Source of the DNA: CAYTOJ01 sp964439415
GTDB taxonomy: Bacteria; Pseudomonadota; Alphaproteobacteria; Rickettsiales; CAZAGG01
DNA: 18,893 nucleotides
NCBI GenBank assembly: GCA_964439415.1
Contig: CAYTOJ010000028.1
Span: forward strand, 1 to 18,893
Reading direction: 5' to 3'
In this document: in pieces, positions 1 to 5,995 of the stretch
Position numbering within the stretch: the stretch's first letter is position 1
Layout of the letters: every line of letters starts with the position of its first letter
The notes under the pieces: generated by a model
The model's input: only the letters and a program-made list of their open reading frames with translations
Databases searched by the model: none
Told to the model about the DNA's origin: nothing
Program-made: the position numbers and the translations under genes

Positions 1-974
1 ATACCATATTCAAAAGAGAAGCTGATTTCAATGAATCTACCTTCAAAGAAGATGCTTATTTCCGTTATACCATCTTCAAAGAAAAAGCTGATTTCAGTTA
101 TACCACCTTCGAAAAGGATGTTAATTTTTGTGAAGCTAACTTCGATAGATTTGCTGAATTTTATTCAGCCACATTCAAAAGAGAAGCTTATTTTGGTGAA
201 GTCATATTTAGCGAATTCTCTAATTTCTATGGAGTCTGCTTTACATCCAACGCAGATTTCGGGGATGCGAAGTTCAGCAAGACAGCGAACTTTCATGCTA
301 TTCGTTCTGAGCGGGGGTTTGATCTGGCACAAAGTGAGTTTAAATATGTGCCAAATTTTATCCAGGCGCATTTCAGCGAAGCGCCTGGATTTGAGAATAT
401 CAAAGTTCCTATGGAGGTTCCTAAAGAACAGATAGTCTGGCTAATAGAAGATGATGTAGAGAAACCGCACACTTATATTACATCGCATTACCGTGCGTTG
501 AAGCGGCTGGCGATTCAGGCACATGATCATGCGCGTGAGCAGGATTTCTTTGCGGGGGAGTTAAAATCTCAGCTTAAGGAGGATGATACACCAAAACCAT
601 TCAAGTGGATGATAAGACTATACGGGGGGATTTCTGATTTTGGCCGCTCAATGTTCCAACCGGTAGGGTGGTGGTTAGCCACCTGTGCAGTATTTATGGA
701 CTTATACTTCGGCATCGCAATTTTAATGAGAAACTCGGATTGTTCCTTCCGTAAAATCGGAGATTATTTCTCCGCGCCGCTACTTTCCCTTAAAAAAGGG
801 CTGTTCCCCCTGGGTAATATGGTGGATGACGGCAAGGATATTTATAAATGCCTGTATGGCCAGGACACCGCGCCATATCTCGTTATGTTTTTTGAGATGT
901 TGCAGACGCTTATCTCCCTGCCGCTGATATTTCTTTTCCTCCTCGCCGTGCGGGCAAAATTCAGAATAAGGTAA
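1..974 (+). CDS. Pentapeptide-type repeat protein with C-terminal membrane domain (5' end outside window)
   Basis: The reading frame is open from the first bases (codons from position 3) to TAA at 972-974, so the true start lies upstream. The first ~95 visible residues have phenylalanines spaced alternately 5 and 6 residues apart, an 11-residue period such as EADFNESTFKE, typical of the Pentapeptide_3 (PF13576) type, which folds as a beta-helix. After about residue 120 comes a non-repeat linker (HYRALKRLAIQAHDHAREQDFFAGEL). Two hydrophobic segments follow, around GWWLATCAVFMDLYFGIAIL and near the C-terminus (LISLPLIFLFLLAV), and a basic tail. This suggests a cytoplasmic beta-helix tethered to the membrane by a hairpin of two helices. 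The architecture is seen directly; the function is unknown. An internal ATG at 348 is not the real start, because the repeats upstream are in the same frame. The last 76 bp are duplicated at 1651-1726. Confidence 0.85.
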   Translation, partial: TIFKREADFNESTFKEDAYFRYTIFKEKADFSYTTFEKDVNFCEANFDRFAEFYSATFKREAYFGEVIFSEFSNFYGVCFTSNADFGDAKFSKTANFHAIRSERGFDLAQSEFKYVPNFIQAHFSEAPGFENIKVPMEVPKEQIVWLIEDDVEKPHTYITSHYRALKRLAIQAHDHAREQDFFAGELKSQLKEDDTPKPFKWMIRLYGGISDFGRSMFQPVGWWLATCAVFMDLYFGIAILMRNSDCSFRKIGDYFSAPLLSLKKGLFPLGNMVDDGKDIYKCLYGQDTAPYLVMFFEMLQTLISLPLIFLFLLAVRAKFRIR

Positions 975-975
975 T
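900..975 (+). repeat. 76-bp direct repeat, copy 1 (3' end of pentapeptide-repeat gene)
   Basis: It matches 1651-1726 at 74 of 76 positions with no gaps. The differences are A/G at 959/1710 and G/A at 971/1722. This copy encodes the second transmembrane segment, the basic tail and the stop codon of the pentapeptide-type gene. Confidence 0.95.
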
Positions 976-991
976 TAGCTCAGCCTCTATA

Positions 992-1309
992 TCAGTTTTT
1001 CAAATTTGCTGATCTTTGACCGATTCCATAGAAAACACTTCCGGTAAAAATAGCCTGAAGGATACCGAGTGCCCAATGTTTATCTTCAAGAGATGTACCC
1101 ATAAAGTAGACAACCATGCAGAAAGCAGCACCGATAAGGATAGCGGTGATCATCGTGTAGAGCTTGATAGTGTCAAGTTTTCTGGTCTGAGCAGCGTCCG
1201 CTTACCGCACCCGTAAGGCAGATTCTATTTCCTGTACGGTTTGTCCGGGAGCTAAGGAAATACGGTATAGCGGATTATCCACCAGGTTATTGAAATCAAG
1301 CTGGCTCAT
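992..1309 (-). pseudogene. Small two-helix membrane protein, reading frame split by an in-frame TAA
   Basis: From ATG at 1309 the frame encodes 35 residues starting MSQLDFNNLVDNPLYRISL, then TAA at 1204-1202. The same frame continues directly with ADAAQTRKLDTIKLYTMI and runs to TGA at 994-992. The second part has two hydrophobic segments (MITAILIGAAFCMVVYFMG and HWALGILQAIFTGSVFYGIG) and a short polar tail. Without the stop it would be a 105-residue protein with a soluble N-terminus and a membrane hairpin. No ATG, GTG or TTG lies close behind the TAA; the next is the ATG inside the first hydrophobic segment. A single nonsense mutation is therefore more likely than two genes, although a 35-residue peptide plus a separate membrane peptide cannot be excluded. 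It starts 8 bases after the stop of the RHH gene, probably in one operon. I do not recognise the family. Confidence 0.55.
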
Positions 1310-1317
1310 GGGGAGGT

Positions 1318-1536
1318 TCAGAGGTTGACAAATTCTGTTTCAAGCACCTGTCCACTTGCAGCTATGCCAACCTTCTTGCCGTGAAGGGTAGCATCGCTGG
1401 CAACAACGATAAGAGCCAGGGCTTTGCGAAGGACATCGCTTTTACTAAGCCCTTCACGACTGGCGATGCTTTCCAGCTTTTCGTTAAGTGGCAGAGGTAA
1501 GTCCAGGCTGATCCTGACCTTATCTGTGTTAATCAT
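1318..1536 (-). CDS. Ribbon-helix-helix (CopG-like) DNA-binding protein
   Basis: 72 residues. Residues 7-45 (VRISLDLPLPLNEKLESIAS, then REGLSKSDVLRKALALIVVA) have the form of a ribbon-helix-helix domain: a short beta strand, helix A, the turn EGLSKSDV, and helix B. Such proteins bind DNA as dimers and usually repress their own promoter. The C-terminal ~25 residues (LHGKKVGIAASGQVLETEFV) may contact a partner. The start ATG at 1536 lies about 26 bases below a good -10 box, with an inverted repeat in the promoter spacer. It is followed by the broken membrane-protein frame. It could be the antitoxin of a toxin-antitoxin pair, but the downstream partner does not resemble a known toxin, so I call only a regulator. 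Confidence 0.75.
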   Translation of the reverse strand: MINTDKVRISLDLPLPLNEKLESIASREGLSKSDVLRKALALIVVASDATLHGKKVGIAASGQVLETEFVNL

Positions 1537-1562
1537 GACTTGAATCCATTTTTATTACGCAA

Positions 1563-1591
1563 AATATACTTAATATTTAAGTAATGCGCAA
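1563..1591 (-). promoter_or_regulatory. Promoter and operator-like inverted repeat of the RHH gene
   Basis: On the minus strand TTGCGC (1591-1586) is separated by 17 bp from TATATT (1568-1563), which matches the -10 consensus at 5 of 6 positions. The inverted repeat ACTTAA (1568-1573), TAT, TTAAGT (1577-1582) lies mostly in the spacer, where a bound RHH dimer would block RNA polymerase. The geometry is seen; the autoregulation is inferred. Confidence 0.5.
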
Positions 1592-1616
1592 GGTTTTTGT
1601 CACAGGTTTTTGTCAC
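1591..1616. repeat. 13-bp perfect tandem duplication upstream of the RHH promoter
   Basis: AGGTTTTTGTCAC occurs twice in tandem (1591-1603, 1604-1616). It abuts the -35 box of the RHH gene, so it could be a second regulator site or a simple replication-slippage duplication. Confidence 0.85.
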
Positions 1617-1650
1617 GGATCTTACCACCCGACAAGTTAAAAGGATTTAT

Positions 1651-1726
1651 TTGCAGACGCTTATCTCCCTGCCGCTGATATTTCTTTTCCTCCTCGCCGT
1701 GCGGGCAAAGTTCAGAATAAGATAAT
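1651..1726 (+). pseudogene. Orphan 3' end of a second pentapeptide-repeat gene (76-bp repeat, copy 2)
   Basis: It matches 900-975 at 74 of 76 positions, including the stop codon (TAA, 1723-1725). Both differences are synonymous in the shared frame: AAA/AAG for Lys and AGG/AGA for Arg. No matching sequence lies upstream of 1651, so this is a coding remnant without the rest of its gene. The synonymous changes suggest it derives from a once-functional paralogue and not from a recent copy of the neighbouring gene. Confidence 0.8.
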
Positions 1727-1735
1727 GCCGGGTTT

Positions 1736-2179
1736 TCAGGCCGCCTTATTTCGTTTGGGGATCATAACGTGTGCTTCACCCTCAAGGATCACCTTATCAT
1801 TAGCGTAGCAGGTGGTCTCAAGTATTACCCGCCTTTTCTCCGCGATAAGTTCTTTTACTTCCGCTTTTGCGTAAACGGTATCACCAACCCGCACCGGGGC
1901 TTTGAATTTGAGAGTCTGGCTGATGTATATGCAGCCGGGGCCTGGCAGGCGGTTGCCGATAGTGGCTGAGATCAGCCCGGCGGTTAACATGCCGTGGACT
2001 ATACAGCCGCCGAACATGGTCTGGCGTGCGAATTCCTCGTTCAGGTGCATGGGGTTGATATCGCCGGAAACACCTGAGAAGTTGCGCAGGTCAGTCTCAG
2101 TAATCGTGCGGCTTTCCACCGCTGACATGCCCACCTTTAAATCATCAAAATCATAGCCGTATAGTTCATCTATTAACAT
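1736..2179 (-). CDS. MaoC-family (R)-specific enoyl-CoA hydratase
   Basis: 147 residues forming a single hot-dog domain, close to the usual length of PhaJ/MaoC-type hydratases. The hydratase-2 motif is present as FSGVSGDINPMHLNEEFA, residues 34-51, with the catalytic pair Asp40 and His45, followed by the family's glycine-rich FGGCIVHGML. The expected reaction is hydration of trans-2-enoyl-CoA to (R)-3-hydroxyacyl-CoA, or a closely related acyl-CoA step, in the cytosol. The start ATG at 2179 has an AGGGG stretch about 9 bases upstream. That AGGGG is one arm of an intergenic inverted repeat (2183-2235), so the repeat may supply the ribosome binding site. The gene stands alone, so the physiological substrate (fatty acid oxidation, polyester precursors or other) cannot be told from context. 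Confidence 0.88.
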   Translation of the reverse strand: MLIDELYGYDFDDLKVGMSAVESRTITETDLRNFSGVSGDINPMHLNEEFARQTMFGGCIVHGMLTAGLISATIGNRLPGPGCIYISQTLKFKAPVRVGDTVYAKAEVKELIAEKRRVILETTCYANDKVILEGEAHVMIPKRNKAA

Positions 2180-2182
2180 ATG

Positions 2183-2235
2183 TATACCCCTATCCTATCA
2201 AGAGCGTGGTTGAATGATGTCATTTCAGGGGTATA
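2183..2235. repeat. Intergenic palindromic element E of the GTATAC family
   Basis: Perfect 9-bp terminal inverted repeats, TATACCCCT (2183-2191) and AGGGGTATA (2227-2235), flank about 35 bp. The interior contains TATCAAGAGCGTGG and TTGAATGATG, which are shared with other members of the family (3963, 11796). Confidence 0.7.
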
Positions 2236-2248
2236 TTTTTTGTATATA

Positions 2249-2306
2249 AGGGGCTGCCGCCCCCGCGCTGTCGCGCTTCCCCCGCAGCGCCGGCGCGCTC
2301 CCTTTG
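2249..2306. repeat. GC-rich stem-loop cluster
   Basis: A very GC-rich stretch in an otherwise AT-rich gap, with short nested inverted repeats such as GGGGC-TGCC-GCCCC and GCGC-TGTC-GCGC and outer arms AAGGG and CCCTT. It resembles extragenic palindromes of the REP type. It sits upstream of maoC and downstream of nothing obvious, and it lacks a T-run that would make it a terminator. Confidence 0.45.
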
Positions 2307-2315
2307 GTCGCAAGA

Positions 2316-2346
2316 AAATATCACTCTTGAAACGTGAGGAGTATAC
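2316..2346 (-). repeat. Interspersed element A of the GTATAC family
   Basis: In minus orientation it begins GTATACTCCTCACGTTTC and continues AAGAGTGATATTTT. It aligns with elements at 3963-3994 and 10443-10474 with one single-base gap and several mismatches. It lies in the maoC/lipoprotein gap. Confidence 0.6.
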
Positions 2347-2399
2347 CTTAACTTTGTTTGAGCCAAACTATAGGTTGCAAAGGTGAAATAAGCGTTAAA

Positions 2400-3002
2400 C
2401 TATAAATCTCCTTTCGCGGTCAGTCTTTTGAGCGTTCGGACAGTTATTTCCTGAGCGGCTTGCGCGGCGGCTTTATCGAAGGTTTTTATAACTTCCTCCA
2501 GTTTGCCTGAGGTGATTTTTTCCTCCATATGGATATTAAAGGTGTCTATTACTTTGCGGTCGCGGTTTCGTATAAGCTTGGCGGTTATGGCAAGCTGCAC
2601 CCATTCTGATTTTACGCTTTGAAAGTCCCGTATTTCCGCCAGCAGGGTATAATCAGCCTTAATGCCTGCCAGATCGTTACCCACCGCTTTAATGCCGCCA
2701 CTGTTCTCGAACGATTCCACCAGCAGCGCCTGTACGGTTGCTGGCAGATTATCTGCCCATTTTGCTCCGGCGTAGTGATTCAGGCGGTTGTCGCCATCCA
2801 TATAGGCGATGTTGCTGCTATCCAGGCCGGGGGAGGCCAAAGGCAGGGCGATAACCAGGCTGTGCGGGCTGGATATTTTTTCAGGGAATGTTTTTGGCGC
2901 GTTCAGCACAAAGGTTTTTGGAGCATCTCCTGACTCAGGCAGCGAAACGCAGCCGCTTAACCCGGTGAGCATAATAAAGATCAGTGCGTTAAATTTGTTC
3001 AT
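2400..3002 (-). CDS. ABC-type transport auxiliary lipoprotein (MCE system)
   Basis: 200 residues. The N-terminus is a lipoprotein signal peptide with lipobox LSGC, Cys18 as the lipidated residue and a hydrophobic stretch at residues 5-17. The rest has the pattern of the ABC_trans_aux family (PF03886; PqiC-like): a start TFVLNAP, then LVIALPLASPGLDSSNIAY (about residues 49-67), then the NHYAGAKWADNLPATVQALL segment where these proteins carry the W/L-rich helix. It is predicted to sit on the periplasmic face of the outer membrane, where it would receive lipids passed along an MCE protein. Its ATG overlaps the stop of the upstream mlaD-like gene (ATGA), so the two are translationally coupled and surely work together. 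No permease or ATPase gene is adjacent. Confidence 0.85.
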   Translation of the reverse strand: MNKFNALIFIMLTGLSGCVSLPESGDAPKTFVLNAPKTFPEKISSPHSLVIALPLASPGLDSSNIAYMDGDNRLNHYAGAKWADNLPATVQALLVESFENSGGIKAVGNDLAGIKADYTLLAEIRDFQSVKSEWVQLAITAKLIRNRDRKVIDTFNIHMEEKITSGKLEEVIKTFDKAAAQAAQEITVRTLKRLTAKGDL

Positions 3003-3898
3003 GGTGTCACAACTCCTGATTCTTTGGCGGGAAGTATAAGCCTGGATGGATTTTCCTTCAGGTTTTTACTGGTATCCTGCAATTCCCGCGAGGTTTTTTT
3101 AACTTCCAGCATCATACGGTAAAGTTCCTGATAGCCATATTCTGAAAAATTATTGGTGCGGCTTAGCAGGGTGTTTAGGCTCTCTAGTGCTTGCCTGGTT
3201 TCGCGCATGGACTTTATAGCGTCTTCCCTGGTAGCTTTGGTTATACCGTTCAGGGTTTCAGTGGCGGTTGATACTTGTACTATAGTTGCCGTCATCTCCT
3301 TTAGCATTTTATCCAATGAACTGGAGTTGGAATCGAGAGTATTGGCTATGCTATCCAGGCTTTGCAGGGTGGCGGAGAAGGACTGCACATTTTCATTACT
3401 CACCAGTTTGTTAAGCCTCCCCGCCAGAGCGGAATATTTATTCACCATCTCCGGCAGACTGGTGACCAACTGATCCAACTGCGACTGCCGGGATGGAATC
3501 TCAGGAATCATCTTCCCCGCAGCAGCTTGCAGGGTGGGTGCGTCTTTTGAGCCACCACTGAGGTCAATATAGCCAATTCCGGTTATGCCCTGGGATTTCT
3601 GCACCGCTATGGTATCAGTTTTAAGGGGGGTATTTTCAGCAATCATCACGGTAACCATGATGCGCTCCATATTCGTGGGGTCTATCTGCACCTTTTTAAT
3701 CCGCCCGACATCCACACCACGGTATTTTACTGCCCCGCCGGTGCTGAGGCCATTTACCGAATCGGTGAAGAAAATATGGAATGGTTTGTAACTGGTATCG
3801 TCCTTATTTCCCGCCAGCCAGATGCCAAAAGCGGACATTGCCACCAGGCCAAGAATCATGAAAACCCCGGCGAGAAAATAATTATGCTTTGTTTCCAT
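2999..3898 (-). CDS. MlaD/MCE-family lipid transport protein
   Basis: 299 residues. There is one N-terminal membrane anchor (about residues 8-30), then an MCE domain at about residues 38-115, seen as KPFHIFFTDSVNGLSTGGAV, KYRGVDVGRIKKVQID and GITGIGYIDLSGG. The region at about 140-290 is long, helical and low in aromatics, as in MCE proteins that build a periplasmic tube. The expected role is the substrate-binding component of an ABC lipid transporter bridging inner and outer membranes. A good ribosome binding site, AAAGGGAC, lies 7-8 bases before ATG 3898. It overlaps the following lipoprotein gene by 4 bp. The usual mlaE (permease) and mlaF (ATPase) genes are missing upstream, where an intergenic repeat and the oppositely oriented pilin gene lie instead. 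Confidence 0.9.
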   Translation of the reverse strand: METKHNYFLAGVFMILGLVAMSAFGIWLAGNKDDTSYKPFHIFFTDSVNGLSTGGAVKYRGVDVGRIKKVQIDPTNMERIMVTVMIAENTPLKTDTIAVQKSQGITGIGYIDLSGGSKDAPTLQAAAGKMIPEIPSRQSQLDQLVTSLPEMVNKYSALAGRLNKLVSNENVQSFSATLQSLDSIANTLDSNSSSLDKMLKEMTATIVQVSTATETLNGITKATREDAIKSMRETRQALESLNTLLSRTNNFSEYGYQELYRMMLEVKKTSRELQDTSKNLKENPSRLILPAKESGVVTP

Positions 3899-3962
3899 TT
3901 ATTTGTCCCTTTCTTTCCCGTTGCCTTTATCAGGAAATATATCCTCGCAAATTAACTGTACA

Positions 3963-3994
3963 AAATCCACACTCTTGATACGCGAGCAGTATAC
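3963..3994 (-). repeat. Interspersed element B of the GTATAC family
   Basis: In minus orientation it reads GTATACTGCTCGCGTATC followed by AAGAGTGTGGATTT. It is ungapped against the element at 10443-10474 over 32 bp with 5 mismatches, and shares TATCAAGAG.GTGG with the element at 2183. It lies about 65 bp upstream of the mlaD-like gene and points towards it. Confidence 0.75.
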
Positions 3995-4075
3995 CTCTCC
4001 AATTTTGTAGTTAACCTGAATTTAACCAGATATAAAATAGTATTCAAAGGCATATAGGGGGGCAATAGTGTACCG

Positions 4076-4124
4076 AGTCAGAAGTCAGAAGTCAGAAGTC
4101 AGAAGTCAGAAGTCAGAAGTCAGA
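4076..4124 (+). repeat. Heptanucleotide tandem repeat (AGTCAGA)7 in the pilin leader region
   Basis: Seven perfect copies of AGTCAGA run from 4076 to 4124, directly followed by ATG at 4125. All three copies of any 21-bp block are free of stop codons in the frames that matter, so the tract can be translated. A 7-bp unit changes the reading frame with every gain or loss of one copy, as in contingency loci. Its frame relation to the pilin is described under findings. Confidence 0.97.
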
Positions 4125-4885
4125 ATGAAGGGCATTTAAACCCTGTCAAGCAGAAAAACAGCGGATTTACGCTGGTCGAACTCTCCATAGTTCTGGTGAT
4201 TATTGGCCTGCTGGTGGGTGGAATACTTGCCGGGGCGGATTTGATAAAAGCAGCCAAGCTGAATAAAATAATCAGTGAGCGGGAACAGATCACGACCGCC
4301 CTCAACACCTTTTACCTGAAATACAACTGCATCCCCGGTGATTGTTATAACATCTCCACTTACCTCTCCGGCGAGACCAATGGCGATGGGGATGAGATGC
4401 TGGATAATGCATCAGCACCAGGTGCAATCGCAGAATTGTTTACGGCATGGAAGCATATGTCTACTGCTGGATTATATCCTGGCAGTTATAGTGGCCTGGC
4501 GGGTGCAGATTCAAATTGGGATGCGGTATTAAATACAAACGCGCCAGCTTCCAAAGCTATCTCTAAGGCTGGGTATACTTTTGTATTCTGGTATGCACAA
4601 TCTGGCAATTCCACCTACTGGAATGGTAACTATGGCAACCAGATACATTTCGGGAAGGATGGCGATGGTGGAGCTTTTGATTATGCTGCTCTGAAACCCG
4701 CTGACTCGTTCAGTATTGATAAAAAGGTAGATGATGGCATTCCTGGTATAGGGAAGGTAAGAAGCAAATTTCCTGATATAGGCACATGCTCAACTTCAGG
4801 TAGTGCATACAATGCACCTGCCTCATCAGCATATTACATATCCAATGACAGTATAGCCTGTCGTTTGACATTTCTGCTGGAATAG
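4125..4885 (+). CDS. Type IV pilin-like protein (prepilin N-terminus), start out of frame
   Basis: The prepilin signature is clear: KQKNSG, then FTLVELSIVLVIIGLL, encoded from about 4148 in the frame that ends at TAG 4883-4885. The peptidase cut site is after the Gly encoded at 4163-4165, with the conserved Glu at +5 of the mature protein. Mature length is about 239 residues: a hydrophobic N-terminal helix followed by a globular domain rich in Gly, Ser, Asn and Asp with four Cys (KYNCIPGDC near the start, GTCSTS and IACRL near the end) that could form disulfides. The frame is open from 4058 but has no ATG, GTG or TTG before GTG 4196, which lies inside the signature helix. The ATG at 4125 has a typical leader position but reads MKGI and stops (TAA 4137-4139). 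One extra base in the TTTAAA at 4135-4140 would give MKGILNPVKQKNSG^F. The gene is therefore frameshifted, mis-assembled or switched off as written. It is convergent with trmJ, 8 bases apart. Confidence 0.75.
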
Positions 4886-4893
4886 TGCGAAAG

Positions 4894-5640
4894 CTAATAC
4901 TTGTGCGCCAGTGCTCTGACCATGCCGCGCAGGGTGCGGATGTCCTGATCGGTGAAGTTAGCGCGTTGCAGGCAGTTGCGGATGTTAAGCATCATCCCCG
5001 GCCTTTTCTGGGGGGATTTGAAAAAATTGGATTCCGCCAGTTCAAACTCCAGATGCTGGAAGAAGTTTTCAATCTCGCCTTTGCGCGCTGGGGTAGAGCG
5101 GCCAAGGTCAAGCGTATACGCTGAAGTTTCTGTAAGTTCGGACTTCATCCATTCATAACCTGTAATTACCACCGATTGCGCGAGATTGAGCGAAGAGAAA
5201 TCCGGATTTGTGGGAATGCTGATAATAACATCCGCCATTGCTACCTCATTATTCTCCAGCCCGGTACGCTCCGGGCCGAACATGATGCCGCAACGGATGC
5301 CGCCATTAATTGCGCCGCGCATTTCAGTGCAGGCATATTCCGGGGTGGTAACCATTTTTACCATATCCCTTGGACGCGCAGTGGTGGCGTATAAACGCTG
5401 TAATGTTTTCGCTGCCTGCTGCAAATTATCAAAAACTTGTGCATTATGGATAATGTTATCAGCATGGGATGCCATGCGAAGGCTGATTTCGCAGGGGAAC
5501 TTCTCACGCGGAGCTACGATCTTTAGTCTCTGCAGCCCGAAATTAGCCATAGCCCTGGCAGCCGCGCCTATGTTTTCCGGCATTTGCGGACGCACCAGTA
5601 TAATATCAGGCTGGAGAGTATTATTCATTGAAGAACACAT
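4894..5640 (-). CDS. trmJ: tRNA (cytidine/uridine-2'-O-)-methyltransferase TrmJ
   Basis: 248 residues, a SPOUT-class methyltransferase. The three knot motifs are present: PENIGAAARAMANFG (residues 21-35), GIMFGPERTGLENNEVAMAD (118-137) and IPTNPDFSSLNLAQSVVITG (142-161). The last two form the trefoil knot that binds S-adenosylmethionine. The family methylates the ribose 2'-OH of nucleotide 32 in the anticodon loop of several tRNAs. A C-terminal helical extension (about 175-248) is usual for TrmJ. Two starts are possible: ATG 5640 (MCSSMNN) and ATG 5628 (MNNTLQ). Neither has a clear ribosome binding site. It is divergent from the small gene at 5681, with 40 bp between them that must hold both promoters. 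Confidence 0.93.
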   Translation of the reverse strand: MCSSMNNTLQPDIILVRPQMPENIGAAARAMANFGLQRLKIVAPREKFPCEISLRMASHADNIIHNAQVFDNLQQAAKTLQRLYATTARPRDMVKMVTTPEYACTEMRGAINGGIRCGIMFGPERTGLENNEVAMADVIISIPTNPDFSSLNLAQSVVITGYEWMKSELTETSAYTLDLGRSTPARKGEIENFFQHLEFELAESNFFKSPQKRPGMMLNIRNCLQRANFTDQDIRTLRGMVRALAHKY

Positions 5641-5680
5641 TCGTTAATTATATATTCATTTATATGGTTAAGTTAGATAT

Positions 5681-5986
5681 ATGGACGAACTTTCTAAAGT
5701 AGAAAAGCTTATAGCGGAAAAATCCGTATGTGTAGTGCTGCTGCAAGGGAATAACCTGACCGGCGAGCCGATATGGGCGTATGTTGCAATTCGTCTGATA
5801 GACCTGGAAAAGTTTATGGACGCGCAGAAAAGCGGCAATTTTGACCCCGAAGAACTAGGCGTAATAGTGGAAGCAGGTTTAGGCGCCGCTCCATCAGACG
5901 AGATCAAGGAGAAAATGCGCGAGGAATACGGCTTCAATCACGATAAAATGCTTAACCTGACCAATCCTCTTGAGTCCAAGGAGTAA
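5681..5986 (+). CDS. Small acidic protein of unknown function
   Basis: 101 residues from ATG 5681 to TAA. There is no signal peptide or membrane segment, and it is strongly acidic at the C-terminus. Secondary structure looks mixed: an N-terminal helix (MDELSKVEKLIAEKS), a strand (VCVVLLQGN), then WAYVAIRLIDLEKFMDAQKS, a loop with FDPEELGVIVEAGLGAAP, and a final helix with EIKEKMREEYGF. Codon use resembles the neighbouring genes. Its isolation between divergent trmJ and convergent atpF, with no overlapping alternative reading frame of similar quality, supports a real gene. I do not recognise the family, and no catalytic motif stands out. It ends 9 bases from the end of the F0 operon. Confidence 0.75.
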   Translation: MDELSKVEKLIAEKSVCVVLLQGNNLTGEPIWAYVAIRLIDLEKFMDAQKSGNFDPEELGVIVEAGLGAAPSDEIKEKMREEYGFNHDKMLNLTNPLESKE

Positions 5987-5995
5987 AGAAAAATT

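Noticed and set aside
31..435. 134-residue plus-strand open frame at the window start
   Set aside because: It is out of frame with the pentapeptide-type repeats; the frame beginning at position 3 has the periodic Phe pattern and runs into the downstream membrane domain.
1016..1216. 66-residue plus-strand open frame
   Set aside because: Antisense to the membrane-protein frame at 992-1309, low-complexity polar sequence, no ribosome binding site.
2180..2386. 68-residue plus-strand open frame
   Set aside because: It consists of the GC-rich stem-loop cluster and GTATAC repeats; the protein is rich in Arg and Pro with no domain.
4076..4124. CRISPR-like array
   Set aside because: Units are 7 bp in direct tandem without spacers; no cas genes nearby.
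4120..4308. 62-residue minus-strand frame over the pilin N-terminus
   Set aside because: Complement of the conserved pilin helix; the pilin signature is decisive.
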